DNA of 64,000 bases from assembly GCF_900996245.1 (NCBI RefSeq), contig NZ_CAAJGK010000040.1, forward strand, positions 1 through 64,000. The letters are read 5' to 3'. Below, piece after piece: positions 18,398 to 28,730 of this stretch. The notes under the pieces were generated by a model that was not told the origin of the DNA, searched no databases, and was given only the letters and a program-made list of their open reading frames with translations. The stretch's first letter is position 1. Every line of letters starts with the position of its first letter. The stretch is from Paraburkholderia sp. BCC1886 (GTDB taxonomy: Bacteria > Pseudomonadota > Gammaproteobacteria > Burkholderiales > Burkholderiaceae). Made by a program: the position numbers and the translations under genes.

Positions 18398-18428
18398 TGT
18401 TGCACGAGCGCAGGCGCATCGTGCAACA
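18398..18428. other. perfect 10-bp inverted repeat upstream of ggt
   Basis: TGTTGCACGA and TCGTGCAACA face each other across 11 bases, 30-60 bases upstream of the chosen ggt start. This may be an operator for a dimeric regulator or a leader hairpin. The rest of the 363-base gap to glnS (18369-18731) shows nothing else I can support. Confidence 0.45.
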
Positions 18429-18731
18429 CGACAAAAGAGGGGCGGCAACTGGCGCGCCGTCGCGCATCGTAAGTCGGCGGCCGCGCTGCGGACAAAGCGT
18501 TTTACCTCCTGTTACAGCGCATTCGCCCGGCTTTCAGGCGGGCTTTCAGGCAGGCTTCCCACCGCGCTACTAACCATTGAGCCGCGGCTGAATCTCAGCC
18601 GGAAACTTCCGCTAAAACCGCTTGAACGTTGGCTGTGCGCCGCACCCGGGCTGTCGGGAGAGAACGCGTCAGGTAGAATTGTCAGATAAGTGGGCGCACT
18701 GCGCGCCCCGGACAGACACTCATCTTCTCGC

Positions 18732-20441
<1,710 letters not shown>

Positions 20442-20443
20442 GC

Positions 20444-21397
20444 ATGTCTCGCCCCAGAGCTTCGGTCAAAGCAGCCGTGCGGCACGAAGAGCGCAAGCCT
20501 CGCTGGCTGCGCGCTCTGCTCATCACACTCGCCGCAGCCTCCGCGGCGGTGTTCGCCCCGGCTCACGCGAACGAACTCTCGGGCACGCTCAAGAAAATTC
20601 ACGACGACGGCGTGATCGTGCTCGGCGTACGCGAGGCCTCGGCGCCGTTCTCGTATTTCGACGGCCATCACACGGTCGGCTATTCGCAAACCATTGCGCT
20701 GCAGATTGTCGACGAGATCAGAAGAACGCTCGATCTCCCTAACCTGCGGGTCCGCGAAGTCACCGTCACCTCGTCGAACCGCACGCCGATGCTGCTCAAT
20801 AACCAGATCGATCTGGAATGCGGCTCGACCACGCACACGCGCGACCGGGAGCAGAAATCGGCGTTCTCCGACAGCATCTTCGTCTACGACGTGGGCATGA
20901 TCACGCGCAAAAACAGCGGCGTTAAAGATTTCGCGGAACTGACCGGCAAACCCGTGGTGACCACGGCTGGCACGTCCGTCGAACGTCAACTGCGTCGCCT
21001 GAACGCCGAGCACAATCTGAATATGCGGATCACGAGCGCCCCTGATCACGCGGATGCATTTGCCGCGTTTGCGAATGCGCGCGGCGTGGCTTTTCTGATG
21101 GACGAGCCGATCGTCTACGGGTTCAAGGCATCCACGGCGCACCCGGAAGATTTCGTGGTGACCGGCACGCCGATCGGTCACGAAGTCTATGCGTGCATGT
21201 TTCGCAAAGGCGACCCCGCGCTGCGCGACCTGGTGAACGGCGTCATCGCGCGCGGCCAGACGTCCGGCGATGCGGAGCGTCTCTACCAGCAATGGTTCAT
21301 GCAGCCGATTCCACCGCGCAACATCAACCTGAATTTTCCAATGTCGCAGGAGAACCGCGCATTGTTCGCCCATCCGAACGACGCCGCGCTGGACTGA
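20444..21397 (+). CDS. periplasmic glutamate/aspartate-type binding protein
   Basis: A 317-residue secreted solute-binding protein of the ABC polar amino acid group (GltI-like). A signal peptide is evident (basic start, hydrophobic LLITLAAASAAVFAP, AHA cleavage near residue 42). Mature features include LGVREASAPFSYFD, TSSNRTPMLLNNQIDLECGSTTHT, and VVTTAGTSVE, all characteristic of the GltI branch. No permease or ATPase genes follow, so it must work with components encoded elsewhere or as a sensor domain. The start lies three bases after glnS, suggesting cotranscription with a glutamine-charging enzyme. Confidence 0.9.
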   Translation: MSRPRASVKAAVRHEERKPRWLRALLITLAAASAAVFAPAHANELSGTLKKIHDDGVIVLGVREASAPFSYFDGHHTVGYSQTIALQIVDEIRRTLDLPNLRVREVTVTSSNRTPMLLNNQIDLECGSTTHTRDREQKSAFSDSIFVYDVGMITRKNSGVKDFAELTGKPVVTTAGTSVERQLRRLNAEHNLNMRITSAPDHADAFAAFANARGVAFLMDEPIVYGFKASTAHPEDFVVTGTPIGHEVYACMFRKGDPALRDLVNGVIARGQTSGDAERLYQQWFMQPIPPRNINLNFPMSQENRALFAHPNDAALD

Positions 21398-21421
21398 CCG
21401 CGCCTCGCACGCGCGTGGTGG

Positions 21422-21871
21422 TTACAACGTGCGATGCAAGTCTTCGAGCGACAACACGGTCTCGAAAAGGCGCGCGAGACTGCGGCTCGCATAGCGCTCG
21501 ACTTCATCGGGCGCCACCCACCGGTACGCATCCATTTCGGGGATCATCGTGCCGTCCGAGCGGCGCGGGAATAGCGACGTGCAGGTGCACGAACTGAGGT
21601 CGAGCTCATGGTCCCCGGCGCGCGCGGCAAACAGATGCAAGTCCTTGTCGCGCCGGTAGACGAAGCGGCCGAGATCTTTCAACCGCTCGGGTTCGATCAC
21701 GATGCCGGTCTCCTCGACCATCTCGCGCAGCGCCGTCACATGCGGCGCTTCGCCCTCTTCGCCATGCCCTTTCGGGACGTCCCAATGCGATGTCTCGGTG
21801 GCGTGAGCGAGCAAAACGCGCCCGGACGGATCGAGCAGCACCACGCCGCAGGAAACGACGCGCCCGCTCAT
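21422..21871 (-). CDS. Nudix hydrolase
   Basis: A 149-residue Nudix protein with a complete box at about residue 34: GHGEEGEAPHVTALREMVEE followed by TGI, satisfying GX5EX7REUXEEXGU. The preceding WDVPKG is typical. This frame resembles diadenosine polyphosphate or RNA 5-prime pyrophosphohydrolases in size but substrate is not predictable. The ATG at 21869-21871 has GGGAG nearby; fourteen additional in-frame codons exist upstream. It converges with the binding protein gene, leaving only 24 bases between stops. Confidence 0.9.
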   Translation of the reverse strand: MSGRVVSCGVVLLDPSGRVLLAHATETSHWDVPKGHGEEGEAPHVTALREMVEETGIVIEPERLKDLGRFVYRRDKDLHLFAARAGDHELDLSSCTCTSLFPRRSDGTMIPEMDAYRWVAPDEVERYASRSLARLFETVLSLEDLHRTL

Positions 21872-21941
21872 CGCGTCTGGCTCCCGCTGCCGGGACGCCG
21901 GCCGCCGGGACACCCGTCGCCAATCGAGCCGCGCTGCACGA

Positions 21942-22331
21942 TCAATGCCGTTTCTGCAATTGCCAGCTGCCGCTACCCTGTTTGCAGAATTGCGGCCGCA
22001 GGTTCATCGACTGTCCTTTCGCATTCAACACGACACCGACGTCGCGACAGGTGCGCGCGCCGTCCTTGGCCGTGCTGGCGACCGTGATGGTCGCGTCGAT
22101 CTTTACGCTATTGCCCGTGCCGGTGTTGTCCCAGCTGGTGCTCTCGCCGTCCTGCTTGTTGTCCAGCGCGCCAAACACGGCCTTCTTGATGGAATCGGTG
22201 TCGCGTTGCTTCAGGTAGCTGATGGGCGTGTCGTTCAGGAATCCGAGATTCGCGGCTTGCGCGCCGAGCGCCGCGCCGAGCAGCAGGCTACCGGCGGCAA
22301 GTTGACACAGGACGTGCGTTCGCATCGACAT
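21942..22331 (-). CDS. small exported surface-antigen-like protein
   Basis: A 129-residue protein with a signal peptide ending in GAQAAN near residue 27. The mature part contains LNDTPISYLKQRD, then LDNKQDGES, and a GTGNSVKID stretch, followed by two cysteines, TCRD and FCKQG. This pattern resembles the RT0821/Lpp0805-type surface antigen domain of gram-negative bacteria, whose role is not known. A GAGGAG site sits seven bases upstream of the ATG. It reads leftward, 70 bases before the Nudix start. Confidence 0.8.
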   Translation of the reverse strand: MSMRTHVLCQLAAGSLLLGAALGAQAANLGFLNDTPISYLKQRDTDSIKKAVFGALDNKQDGESTSWDNTGTGNSVKIDATITVASTAKDGARTCRDVGVVLNAKGQSMNLRPQFCKQGSGSWQLQKRH

Positions 22332-22482
22332 GAAGTGCTCCTCGAGAAGGGTTTCCGGCGGTCTCGCAGGGCGTGGCGCCCGCCAGCCGCGGCTAATGAT
22401 CTGGACCCCAAAAGCATAGCATGCCGCTCGCCCCGTCCCGCCGATCCGTCCAACGCAAACAGGGGCTGACCGCCATGCCGTC

Positions 22483-22534
22483 CGATCTTTAGGACTTATC
22501 TCATATGTCTGCGCAGTCTATATTCCTAAGATCG
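22483..22534. other. long-armed inverted repeat, possible operator
   Basis: CGATCTTTAGGA (22483-22494) and TCCTAAGATCG (22524-22534) are inverted copies differing by one inserted base, separated by 29 bases. They lie 60-110 bases upstream of the small membrane protein gene and about 150-200 bases upstream of the surface-antigen gene start, within the divergent intergenic region 22332-22591. Nothing else was recognised there. Confidence 0.55.
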
Positions 22535-22591
22535 TCGTACTGCGTGCCAAGCGCCCTACAAGCTCAACGCCAACTTCGACACCCTGCGCTC

Positions 22592-22831
22592 ATGAACCTT
22601 TACCTCGCCCTCGAAACCCTGGCCGTCGCCCTTGCGCTGCTGTGTATCGCGCTCGTGCCGGTTTCCATCCATATCGATCCCGGCTTTGCACGGCGCATCG
22701 TGCAACTCGACAAACTCCCTCTCACCCGCTGGCCCAACTGGCTGACACGCGCAGGCTTCGCGTGCCTGCTACTGTCTTTCGCGTTGCTGCTGGGCGCCTG
22801 CTACGCGATTCTCACCGGCGCCGGTCTTTGA
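22592..22831 (+). CDS. small inner-membrane protein of unknown function
   Basis: A 79-residue protein with two hydrophobic segments (about residues 5-22 and 55-75) separated by a short basic loop containing PGFARRIVQLDKLP. Start is uncertain: an in-frame ATG at 22505 would give 108 residues, and neither start has a clear ribosome site. I chose the downstream ATG because the first segment then begins the protein as a membrane anchor. I do not recognise the family. It converges with the peroxidase gene across 37 bases. Confidence 0.55.
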   Translation: MNLYLALETLAVALALLCIALVPVSIHIDPGFARRIVQLDKLPLTRWPNWLTRAGFACLLLSFALLLGACYAILTGAGL

Positions 22832-22868
22832 ATCATCCCGGGCCCAACTGCCCTACACCACCCTTCCA

Positions 22869-24215
22869 TCACTTCGCCGCGACCACCTTGGTCTGGTAAC
22901 CATCGGTCAGCGTATTCAGGAACGCAATCACGTCCTTGATCTCGGCCTCGTCGAGCGCAGGCTTCTCTCCCGGCTTCCGGTCGAACGGCGGATCGGTATT
23001 CAGATTGACCCAGTATTGCTGCGGCAGATCGTCGAATTTCTGGACCTTGCCGTGCACGACCGGATAAAACTTTTCCGGATTCGTATCCCGCTCGGCGTAA
23101 AAGTGCAGCACTTCCGCCAGCGACGCGTAAATCCCATTGTGAAAAAAGCGTTTCTTCAACGCGATGTTGCGCAGGGTCGGCGTACGGAAGATGCCGCAAA
23201 ACTCCGCGCGTCCCTGTAGATCCGTGCGCTCCGGTCCGCAAGCGCCGAGATCGTAGAAATGCGGATCGCGATTCACCGGCAACGCGCGATTGCGCGGCAC
23301 GCCGATCGCAATCAAACCGAAGTCGCTGAACTGCGGCGGCGCGCCGTCCATCGTTCGCTGGCTGATGTGACAGCTCGCACAATTGCCCTTCTTCTCGTCG
23401 TTGAACACTTCGAGCCCGTGGCGTTCGGCGGGCGTCAACTGCGCTTTGCCCGCCAGATAAGCGTCGTATTTGCTGCTGTACGGATAGAAGACTTCGGGCG
23501 TCTGCTCGAACGTTTCGAGCGCCTGCAGCACGGCCTTGAAGGTCGCATCGTCGTTCTCGAAAATGTGCTCGCCGAACGCCACACGAAACGCGTTCGCATA
23601 GGGCGCGGCCTGCACCGCGCGCGAGACTTTCGCCGGCGTGCTGCCCATCTCGAACGACGACAACAGCGGAATCCGCGCCTGATCCGCGCCGCGATCGACC
23701 CGGCCGTCCCACGTGAGGCCGCCGGTGGGACCGGCATCGACGCTTTCGTCGCCTTCGTCGTCGGACTCGTGGAAGTGCTCGGCGAACGCCGGCACCGATT
23801 GCAGATACTTGAGCGTCGGCGCGGCGCGCATGCCGGTGCGGTGCATGTCGCTGCCGCCGAGTTGCACCGCCAGCGAATTAGCGGGCGAGAACCCATGCTC
23901 GGGGTTATGGCACGACGCACAGGCGAGCTTGCCCGAACCGGATAACGACGCGTCGAAAAACAACTGCTTGCCGAGCGCCGACATCTGCCGCACGGACTCA
24001 TAGACCTCCGCGCGCGTCTGCCCGCCCTGATGCTGGACCGGACTACTGGCGGGCGCCTTGACGGCTTGCGCGGCGCTGCCCGAGCCAGGGCTGGCGGCAG
24101 CGGCAGCTCCCGCAGCCACCGCCTCCGGCTTGCCGCCATCGCAAGCCGCGAGCATAAAAGTGGTGAGCGCGATGAGCGCCAGCGCCGCCGTCCGAATTTC
24201 CGTCAAACCCTGCAT
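22869..24215 (-). CDS. di-haem cytochrome c peroxidase, lipoprotein
   Basis: A 448-residue MauG/CcpA-type protein. The N-terminus has a hydrophobic stretch and a lipobox with Cys25 (MLAAC), then an Ala/Gly/Ser linker. Two haem-binding CXXCH motifs are present, CASCH at residues 99-103 and a second CASCH near 280, as required for the two haems that reduce hydrogen peroxide or act on an organic substrate. Segments LFFDASLSGSG and WDGRVDRG are typical. It diverges from the acid phosphatase gene; the intergenic region carries a candidate PHO box oriented toward this gene. The real substrate of the lipidated form is not clear. Confidence 0.9.
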   Translation of the reverse strand: MQGLTEIRTAALALIALTTFMLAACDGGKPEAVAAGAAAAASPGSGSAAQAVKAPASSPVQHQGGQTRAEVYESVRQMSALGKQLFFDASLSGSGKLACASCHNPEHGFSPANSLAVQLGGSDMHRTGMRAAPTLKYLQSVPAFAEHFHESDDEGDESVDAGPTGGLTWDGRVDRGADQARIPLLSSFEMGSTPAKVSRAVQAAPYANAFRVAFGEHIFENDDATFKAVLQALETFEQTPEVFYPYSSKYDAYLAGKAQLTPAERHGLEVFNDEKKGNCASCHISQRTMDGAPPQFSDFGLIAIGVPRNRALPVNRDPHFYDLGACGPERTDLQGRAEFCGIFRTPTLRNIALKKRFFHNGIYASLAEVLHFYAERDTNPEKFYPVVHGKVQKFDDLPQQYWVNLNTDPPFDRKPGEKPALDEAEIKDVIAFLNTLTDGYQTKVVAAK

Positions 24216-24266
24216 ATGAATGATCTGTGCTTGCCATAGTGAAGTCCGCGAGCGTATTTCATTTGC

Positions 24267-24284
24267 ATGTCGGTTAAATGACAG
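24267..24284 (-). promoter_or_regulatory. candidate PHO box upstream of the peroxidase gene
   Basis: On the minus strand the bases read CTGTCAT-TTAA-CCGACAT. The first 7-mer matches the PhoB half-site CTGTCAT exactly and the second at 5 of 7, at the expected 11-bp period. It is 52 bases upstream of the peroxidase ATG. A lone CTGTCAA at 24338-24344 on the plus strand faces the acid phosphatase gene. Confidence 0.5.
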
Positions 24285-24431
24285 TTGCCATACCTAAAAA
24301 TCGAAGAAACAGGCAATTCGTAAGTTATTACATCTTTCTGTCAAATTCCTTCTCCAAACTTTCATCGCGGCCGGATGTGCGAGGCAAAGCACGCGGCCCG
24401 TCCTCAACGCGACAGAGAGAACCCACACCCA

Positions 24432-26009
24432 ATGAACAAAAAACTGATCTGCGCGACGCCCATCGCGATCGCCGCAGCGCTCACCCTGTATGCCTGCGGT
24501 GGCAGCGAGGTCAACCAGCCGGACATTTCGTCGATCAAGACCGTCGTCGTGATCTACGCGGAAAACCGCAGCTTCGATAATCTGTATGGCAACTTCCCCG
24601 GCGCGAACGGTTTGCAGAACGTGACGGCGGCCAGTTCCACGCAGGTGGATCGAGACGGCTCGACGCTTGCGACGCTGCCGAAGGTCTGGAACGGCCTCAC
24701 GCAAACGGGCGTGACGCCGGTGATTACCGAGGCGATGACGGCGAATCTGCCGAACAGCCCGTTCGCCATCGACGATCCGAAAGGCTTCAATACGCCGATC
24801 ACGGCAACGACGCGCGATCTGTATCACCGGTTCTACGAGAACCAGATGCAGATCAACGGCGGCAAGAACGACAAGTTTGCCGCGTGGGCGGATTCGGGTG
24901 GCCTGGTCATGGGCCATTACACGCTGGACGCCGACAAGCTGCCGCTGTGGAAGATCGCCCAGCAATACACACTTGCCGACAACTTCTTCATGGGCGCTTT
25001 CGGCGGCTCGTTCCTGAACCACCAGTGGCTGGTGTGCGCGTGCACGCCGACTTATCCGAACGCGGACAAGAGCCCGGCGGCGGGGTCGATATCTTCGGTG
25101 GAAAGCGACGGCAAGACCCTGAAGCTGGCTACCAACTCGCCGGCTTCGGCGCTGAGCGGACCGCCGAAGTACGTGCTGTCGGGCAACCTGACGCCGGACT
25201 TCTACGCGATCAACACGATGCAGCCGCCGTATCAGCCGAGCGGCAACAAGGCGGCCAGCGGCGGCGACGCGAATCTCGCCGATCCGACCCAGGCCACCAC
25301 GCTGCCCGCGCAAACGCAGACGCATATCGGCGACCTGCTGAACAACGCGAAAGTCTCGTGGGCATGGTACGGCGGCGCATGGGGCGCGGCGGTGTCGGCG
25401 GCGCAAACGGGTGCGACCAACGTGATTTACGGCGCGAACCTCACGGCGCCTAACTTCCAGCCGCATCACCAGCCGTTCAACTACTTCGCCGACCTCGCGC
25501 CGGGCAGCACGAACCGCTCGCAGCATCTGCTCGACGGCGGTCTCGCGGGCGCCGAGTTCATCAAAGCGATCGACAGCGGCACGCTGCCGCAAGTGTCGTT
25601 CTACAAGCCGCAGGGCAACCTGAACGAGCACGCCGGCTATACCGACGTCGCATCGGGCGACCAGCACATTGCCGACCTCATCTCGCATCTGCAGAAGAGC
25701 CCGCAGTGGAACAACATGCTGGTGGTCGTGACTTACGACGAAAACGGCGGCTTCTGGGATCACGTCGCGCCGCCGAAAGCCGACCGCTGGGGTCCGGGCA
25801 CGCGCATTCCGGCGCTGATCGTGTCGCCATTCGCGAAGAAGGGTTTCGTCGATCACACGCAGTACGACACCACGTCGATTCTGCGTTTCATCACGCATCG
25901 CTTCTCGCTGCCGACGCTGCCGGGCATCGCCGCGCGCGACGCCGCGCTGGTCAGCAACGGCAGCAAGCCGATGGGCGACCTGACGGCCGCGCTCGACATC
26001 AGGCAGTGA
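24432..26009 (+). CDS. acpA: acid phosphatase / phosphoesterase, lipoprotein (AcpA-like)
   Basis: A 525-residue secreted phosphoesterase. The N-terminus is a lipoprotein signal (LTLYACGG, Cys22). Motifs of the phosphoesterase family in order: VVVIYAENRSFDNLYG near residue 38 (metal ligands), HYTLDADKLPLW, GAFGGSFLNHQWLVCAC near 190, and VTYDENGGFWDHVAPPK near 435. This family contains acid phosphatase AcpA and phospholipase C-like enzymes; the absence of a C-terminal duplicated domain favours the AcpA branch. It starts at ATG 24432 just after a CACCCA leader with no strong ribosome site. A UUCG-loop terminator follows. Confidence 0.9.
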   Translation: MNKKLICATPIAIAAALTLYACGGSEVNQPDISSIKTVVVIYAENRSFDNLYGNFPGANGLQNVTAASSTQVDRDGSTLATLPKVWNGLTQTGVTPVITEAMTANLPNSPFAIDDPKGFNTPITATTRDLYHRFYENQMQINGGKNDKFAAWADSGGLVMGHYTLDADKLPLWKIAQQYTLADNFFMGAFGGSFLNHQWLVCACTPTYPNADKSPAAGSISSVESDGKTLKLATNSPASALSGPPKYVLSGNLTPDFYAINTMQPPYQPSGNKAASGGDANLADPTQATTLPAQTQTHIGDLLNNAKVSWAWYGGAWGAAVSAAQTGATNVIYGANLTAPNFQPHHQPFNYFADLAPGSTNRSQHLLDGGLAGAEFIKAIDSGTLPQVSFYKPQGNLNEHAGYTDVASGDQHIADLISHLQKSPQWNNMLVVVTYDENGGFWDHVAPPKADRWGPGTRIPALIVSPFAKKGFVDHTQYDTTSILRFITHRFSLPTLPGIAARDAALVSNGSKPMGDLTAALDIRQ

Positions 26010-26059
26010 GCGCGGGCAGATGACCATGGAGGTCGACCGCACCAGTCGACCACCCAGTG

Positions 26060-26082
26060 AGGGCGGCTTCGGCCGCCCTTTC
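26060..26082 (+). terminator. terminator of the acid phosphatase gene
   Basis: AGGGCGGC-TTC-GGCCGCCCT hairpin with a UUCG-type loop, followed by TTTC, 50 bases after the acpA stop. Confidence 0.8.
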
Positions 26083-26245
26083 GCCATTCTCAGGCGATCC
26101 ACGGCACGAGCCGACGAAGCAGCGATACGACACGTTCACACGAGCAGCGTATGCTTCCACCGACAGGTCGCGCCCGTTTCCGTCGATACCGCCGGGCACC
26201 GCGACCTGGTACTGCAAGCCTGCCCACTCACAGGAGTTCGACAGC

Positions 26246-26626
26246 ATGACTGAAAAAACCATCAAGGTGCCCGGTCCCGATCATCCGATCACCGTCGAAC
26301 CCGACGACGCGCACGTCGTCGTGACCGTTGCCGGCCAGGTGATCGCCGATACCCGCAAGGCCCTCGTGCTGCGCGAAGCGTCCTATCCGCCGGTGTATTA
26401 CATCCCGCGCAACGACGTCGAAATGACGCTGCTCGCGCGCACGAGCCACACCACCTACTGTCCGTACAAAGGCAACTGCGCGTACTACAGCATTGCGCTG
26501 GCCGGGGAGCAGGGAATCAATGCGGTGTGGACGTATGAATCGCCGTACTCCGCCGTCAAGGAGATCGCGCAATATCTGGCGTTCTATCCGGACCGGGTGT
26601 CGATCGAGGTGCAACCGGGCGCGTAA
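26246..26626 (+). CDS. DUF427 family protein
   Basis: A 126-residue cytosolic protein of the DUF427 family. Characteristic segments visible are PDHPITVEP near the start, VLREASYPPVYYIPRNDV (about residue 45), and TYCPYKGNCAYYS (about 72), with several conserved aromatic and Cys residues. The family's role is not established. CAGGAG lies ten bases before the ATG; a longer frame reaches 26057 over the previous gene's terminator and is rejected. It is followed by its own hairpin terminator, so it is probably monocistronic. Confidence 0.9.
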   Translation: MTEKTIKVPGPDHPITVEPDDAHVVVTVAGQVIADTRKALVLREASYPPVYYIPRNDVEMTLLARTSHTTYCPYKGNCAYYSIALAGEQGINAVWTYESPYSAVKEIAQYLAFYPDRVSIEVQPGA

Positions 26627-26672
26627 GAGCAAACTCCCGCCTCCCGTCTCCGCAATCGCTTCTGCTAAGAAT

Positions 26673-26705
26673 CGGAGTCGCTTATATTGCGCGACTCCGC
26701 TTTTT
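26673..26705 (+). terminator. terminator after the DUF427 gene
   Basis: CGGAGTCGC and GCGACTCCG pair across a nine-base loop, followed by CTTTTT. Located 47 bases after the DUF427 stop. Confidence 0.85.
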
Positions 26706-26750
26706 GCCACCGCACACTTCAGCCACACCTTGTTCGACAGGAAGCTGACA

Positions 26751-27938
26751 GTGAAAACATACGATGTGGTCGTGATTGGCGCGGGCGTGATCGGCAGCTC
26801 GGTCGCGTTCCAGCTCGCCAGGCTGGGCGCGAAAAACGTGCTGGTGCTGGAGCGCGGCACGATCGGCGCCGGTACGACTTCGCAGTCGTCGGGCATTTTG
26901 CGCACGCACTACTCGGTGAAGGAAAACGTCGAGCTGGCGCGCAAATCATGGGACGTGTTCAATCATTTCGCCGCCGCGCTCGAAGACGAGGAAGCCTCCT
27001 GCGGGCTCGTCAAGTGCGGCTACATGATTGCCGCCGCCGAAGGCGACAAGCTGGAGCCGCTGCGCGCGTCGCTCGCGCAGCAGAAAGAGCAAGGCATCCC
27101 GCTCGAACTGCTCGACGCGAAACAGGCAGCCGAACTGCTCCCGATCGCCCGCTTCGACGATGCCGCGCTGATCGGTTATGAACCCGAAGCGGGTTTCGCC
27201 GATGCCTATCTGGTCGCGACGAGTTTCGCCCGCGCGGCACGCCGCGGCGGCGTGACGATTCGCGAGAACGTGTCGGTCGAGCGGCTGCTCATCGAGCACG
27301 GCAAGGTGGTCGGCGTGGCCACCAGCATCGGCGAATTCAGGACCTCGACCGTCATCAGCACGCAGAACATCTGGACGCCGGAACTCGCCGGCTGGACGGG
27401 CCGCTCGCTGCCGGTCGTCCCCGAGCGCCACGCGGTGCTCGCGCTCGAATGCGCGGCCGCGAAGTACACGTTCTCGATGCCGGTCTTCAAGGACCTCGCC
27501 TCGCCGGGCATGCTCTATTACCGCAGCTACGGCGGCACGCAGATGCTCGTCAGCGAAGGCGTAGTGGGCGAAAAACTCAACACCAACGAAGTCGAGCAAG
27601 GCGACATTCCGATGGACTATGTCGTCGAAGTCGGCGCCCAGGTCGCCGAGCGCTTCCCCGAATACGAAACGGCCGGCATCGCGTCGTCGTGGACCGGTGT
27701 CTATGACGTGACGCCCGACTGGAATCCCGTGCTCGGCAAACTGCCCGGCATCGAAGGACTGGTGGTCGGCTATGGCTTCTCCGGTCACGGGTTCAAACTC
27801 TCGCCGACCGTCGGCCGCGTGCTGGCGCAGGAAGCACTCGGCCTGCCGACCGACGTGTCGCTCAAGCCCTATTCCATCGAACGTTTTTCGACCGGCGAAT
27901 TGCTGGTCGGCAAATATGGTCTCGGTGCGGTGTCCTGA
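26751..27938 (+). CDS. FAD-dependent amine/amino-acid oxidoreductase (DAO family)
   Basis: A 395-residue flavoprotein. An N-terminal dinucleotide fold is clear (VVIGAGVIGSSVAFQLA) and LERGTIGAGTTSQSSGIL follows, the typical DAO-family sequence near the flavin. The C-terminus has GYGFSGHGFKLSP, which closes the FAD site. Start is a GTG at 26751, eight bases after CAGGAAG. It precedes etfB by 33 bases, reading in the same direction. This arrangement suggests that electrons from oxidation of an N-methyl or amino substrate pass to the EtfBA pair. Sarcosine- or dimethylglycine-like substrates are the usual guess; nothing here identifies one. Confidence 0.9.
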   Translation: MKTYDVVVIGAGVIGSSVAFQLARLGAKNVLVLERGTIGAGTTSQSSGILRTHYSVKENVELARKSWDVFNHFAAALEDEEASCGLVKCGYMIAAAEGDKLEPLRASLAQQKEQGIPLELLDAKQAAELLPIARFDDAALIGYEPEAGFADAYLVATSFARAARRGGVTIRENVSVERLLIEHGKVVGVATSIGEFRTSTVISTQNIWTPELAGWTGRSLPVVPERHAVLALECAAAKYTFSMPVFKDLASPGMLYYRSYGGTQMLVSEGVVGEKLNTNEVEQGDIPMDYVVEVGAQVAERFPEYETAGIASSWTGVYDVTPDWNPVLGKLPGIEGLVVGYGFSGHGFKLSPTVGRVLAQEALGLPTDVSLKPYSIERFSTGELLVGKYGLGAVS

Positions 27939-27971
27939 GACGCGTCGCCCGTCAATCAAGAGGAACAGTCA

Positions 27972-28730
27972 ATGAAAGTGCTCACCGCGGTGAAGCGCGT
28001 GGTCGACTACAACGTGAAGGTGCGCGTGAAGGCCGACGGCAGCGGCGTGGATCTCGGCAACGTCAAGATGTCGATGAACCCGTTCGACGAGATCGCCGTC
28101 GAAGCGGCCACCCGTCTGAAAGAAGCGGGCATAGCGAGCGAGGTCGTCGCGGTGTCGTGCGGCGGTCCGCAATGCCAGGAAACCTTGCGGACCGCGCTTG
28201 CGATCGGTGCGGATCGTGGCGTGCTGGTGGAAACGGACGCCGGGTTGCAGCCGCTCGCGGTCGCCAGACTGCTTGCGGCGGTGATCGCCAGCGAACAGCC
28301 GCAACTGGTCATTCTCGGCAAGCAGGCCATCGACGACGATGCCGCGCAGACCGGCCAGTTGCTCGCAGCGCTGCTCGACTGGCCGCAGGCGACGTTCGCC
28401 AGCAGCATCGACATCGACGCCGCTGCAGGCCGCGCGACGGTCACGCGTGAAGTCGACGGCGGTCTCGAAGTCGTGTCGCTGCGTTTGCCGGCTGTCGTGA
28501 CGACGGATCTGCGCCTGAACGAGCCGCGCTACGTCACCTTGCCGAACATCATGAAGGCGAAGAAAAAGCCGATCGACGTGGTGAGGCCCTCGGACTTCGG
28601 CATCGACCCCACGCCGCGTCTCAGAACGCTGAGGGTCGCGGAGCCGCCCGTGCGCAACGCAGGCGTTCGGGTTCCGGACGTCGCGACGCTGATCGACAAA
28701 CTCAGGAACGAAGCCAAGGTGATTCAATGA
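27972..28730 (+). CDS. etfB: electron transfer flavoprotein beta subunit
   Basis: A 252-residue ETF beta subunit: [20 protein letters not shown] at the start, [37 protein letters not shown] near residue 120, and a closing segment with [17 protein letters not shown] accepts electrons from flavin dehydrogenases and passes them to ETF-ubiquinone oxidoreductase. The gene follows the flavin oxidoreductase at 33 bases with a ribosome site (AGAGGAA), and overlaps etfA by four bases. Confidence 0.96.
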   Translation: MKVLTAVKRVVDYNVKVRVKADGSGVDLGNVKMSMNPFDEIAVEAATRLKEAGIASEVVAVSCGGPQCQETLRTALAIGADRGVLVETDAGLQPLAVARLLAAVIASEQPQLVILGKQAIDDDAAQTGQLLAALLDWPQATFASSIDIDAAAGRATVTREVDGGLEVVSLRLPAVVTTDLRLNEPRYVTLPNIMKAKKKPIDVVRPSDFGIDPTPRLRTLRVAEPPVRNAGVRVPDVATLIDKLRNEAKVIQ

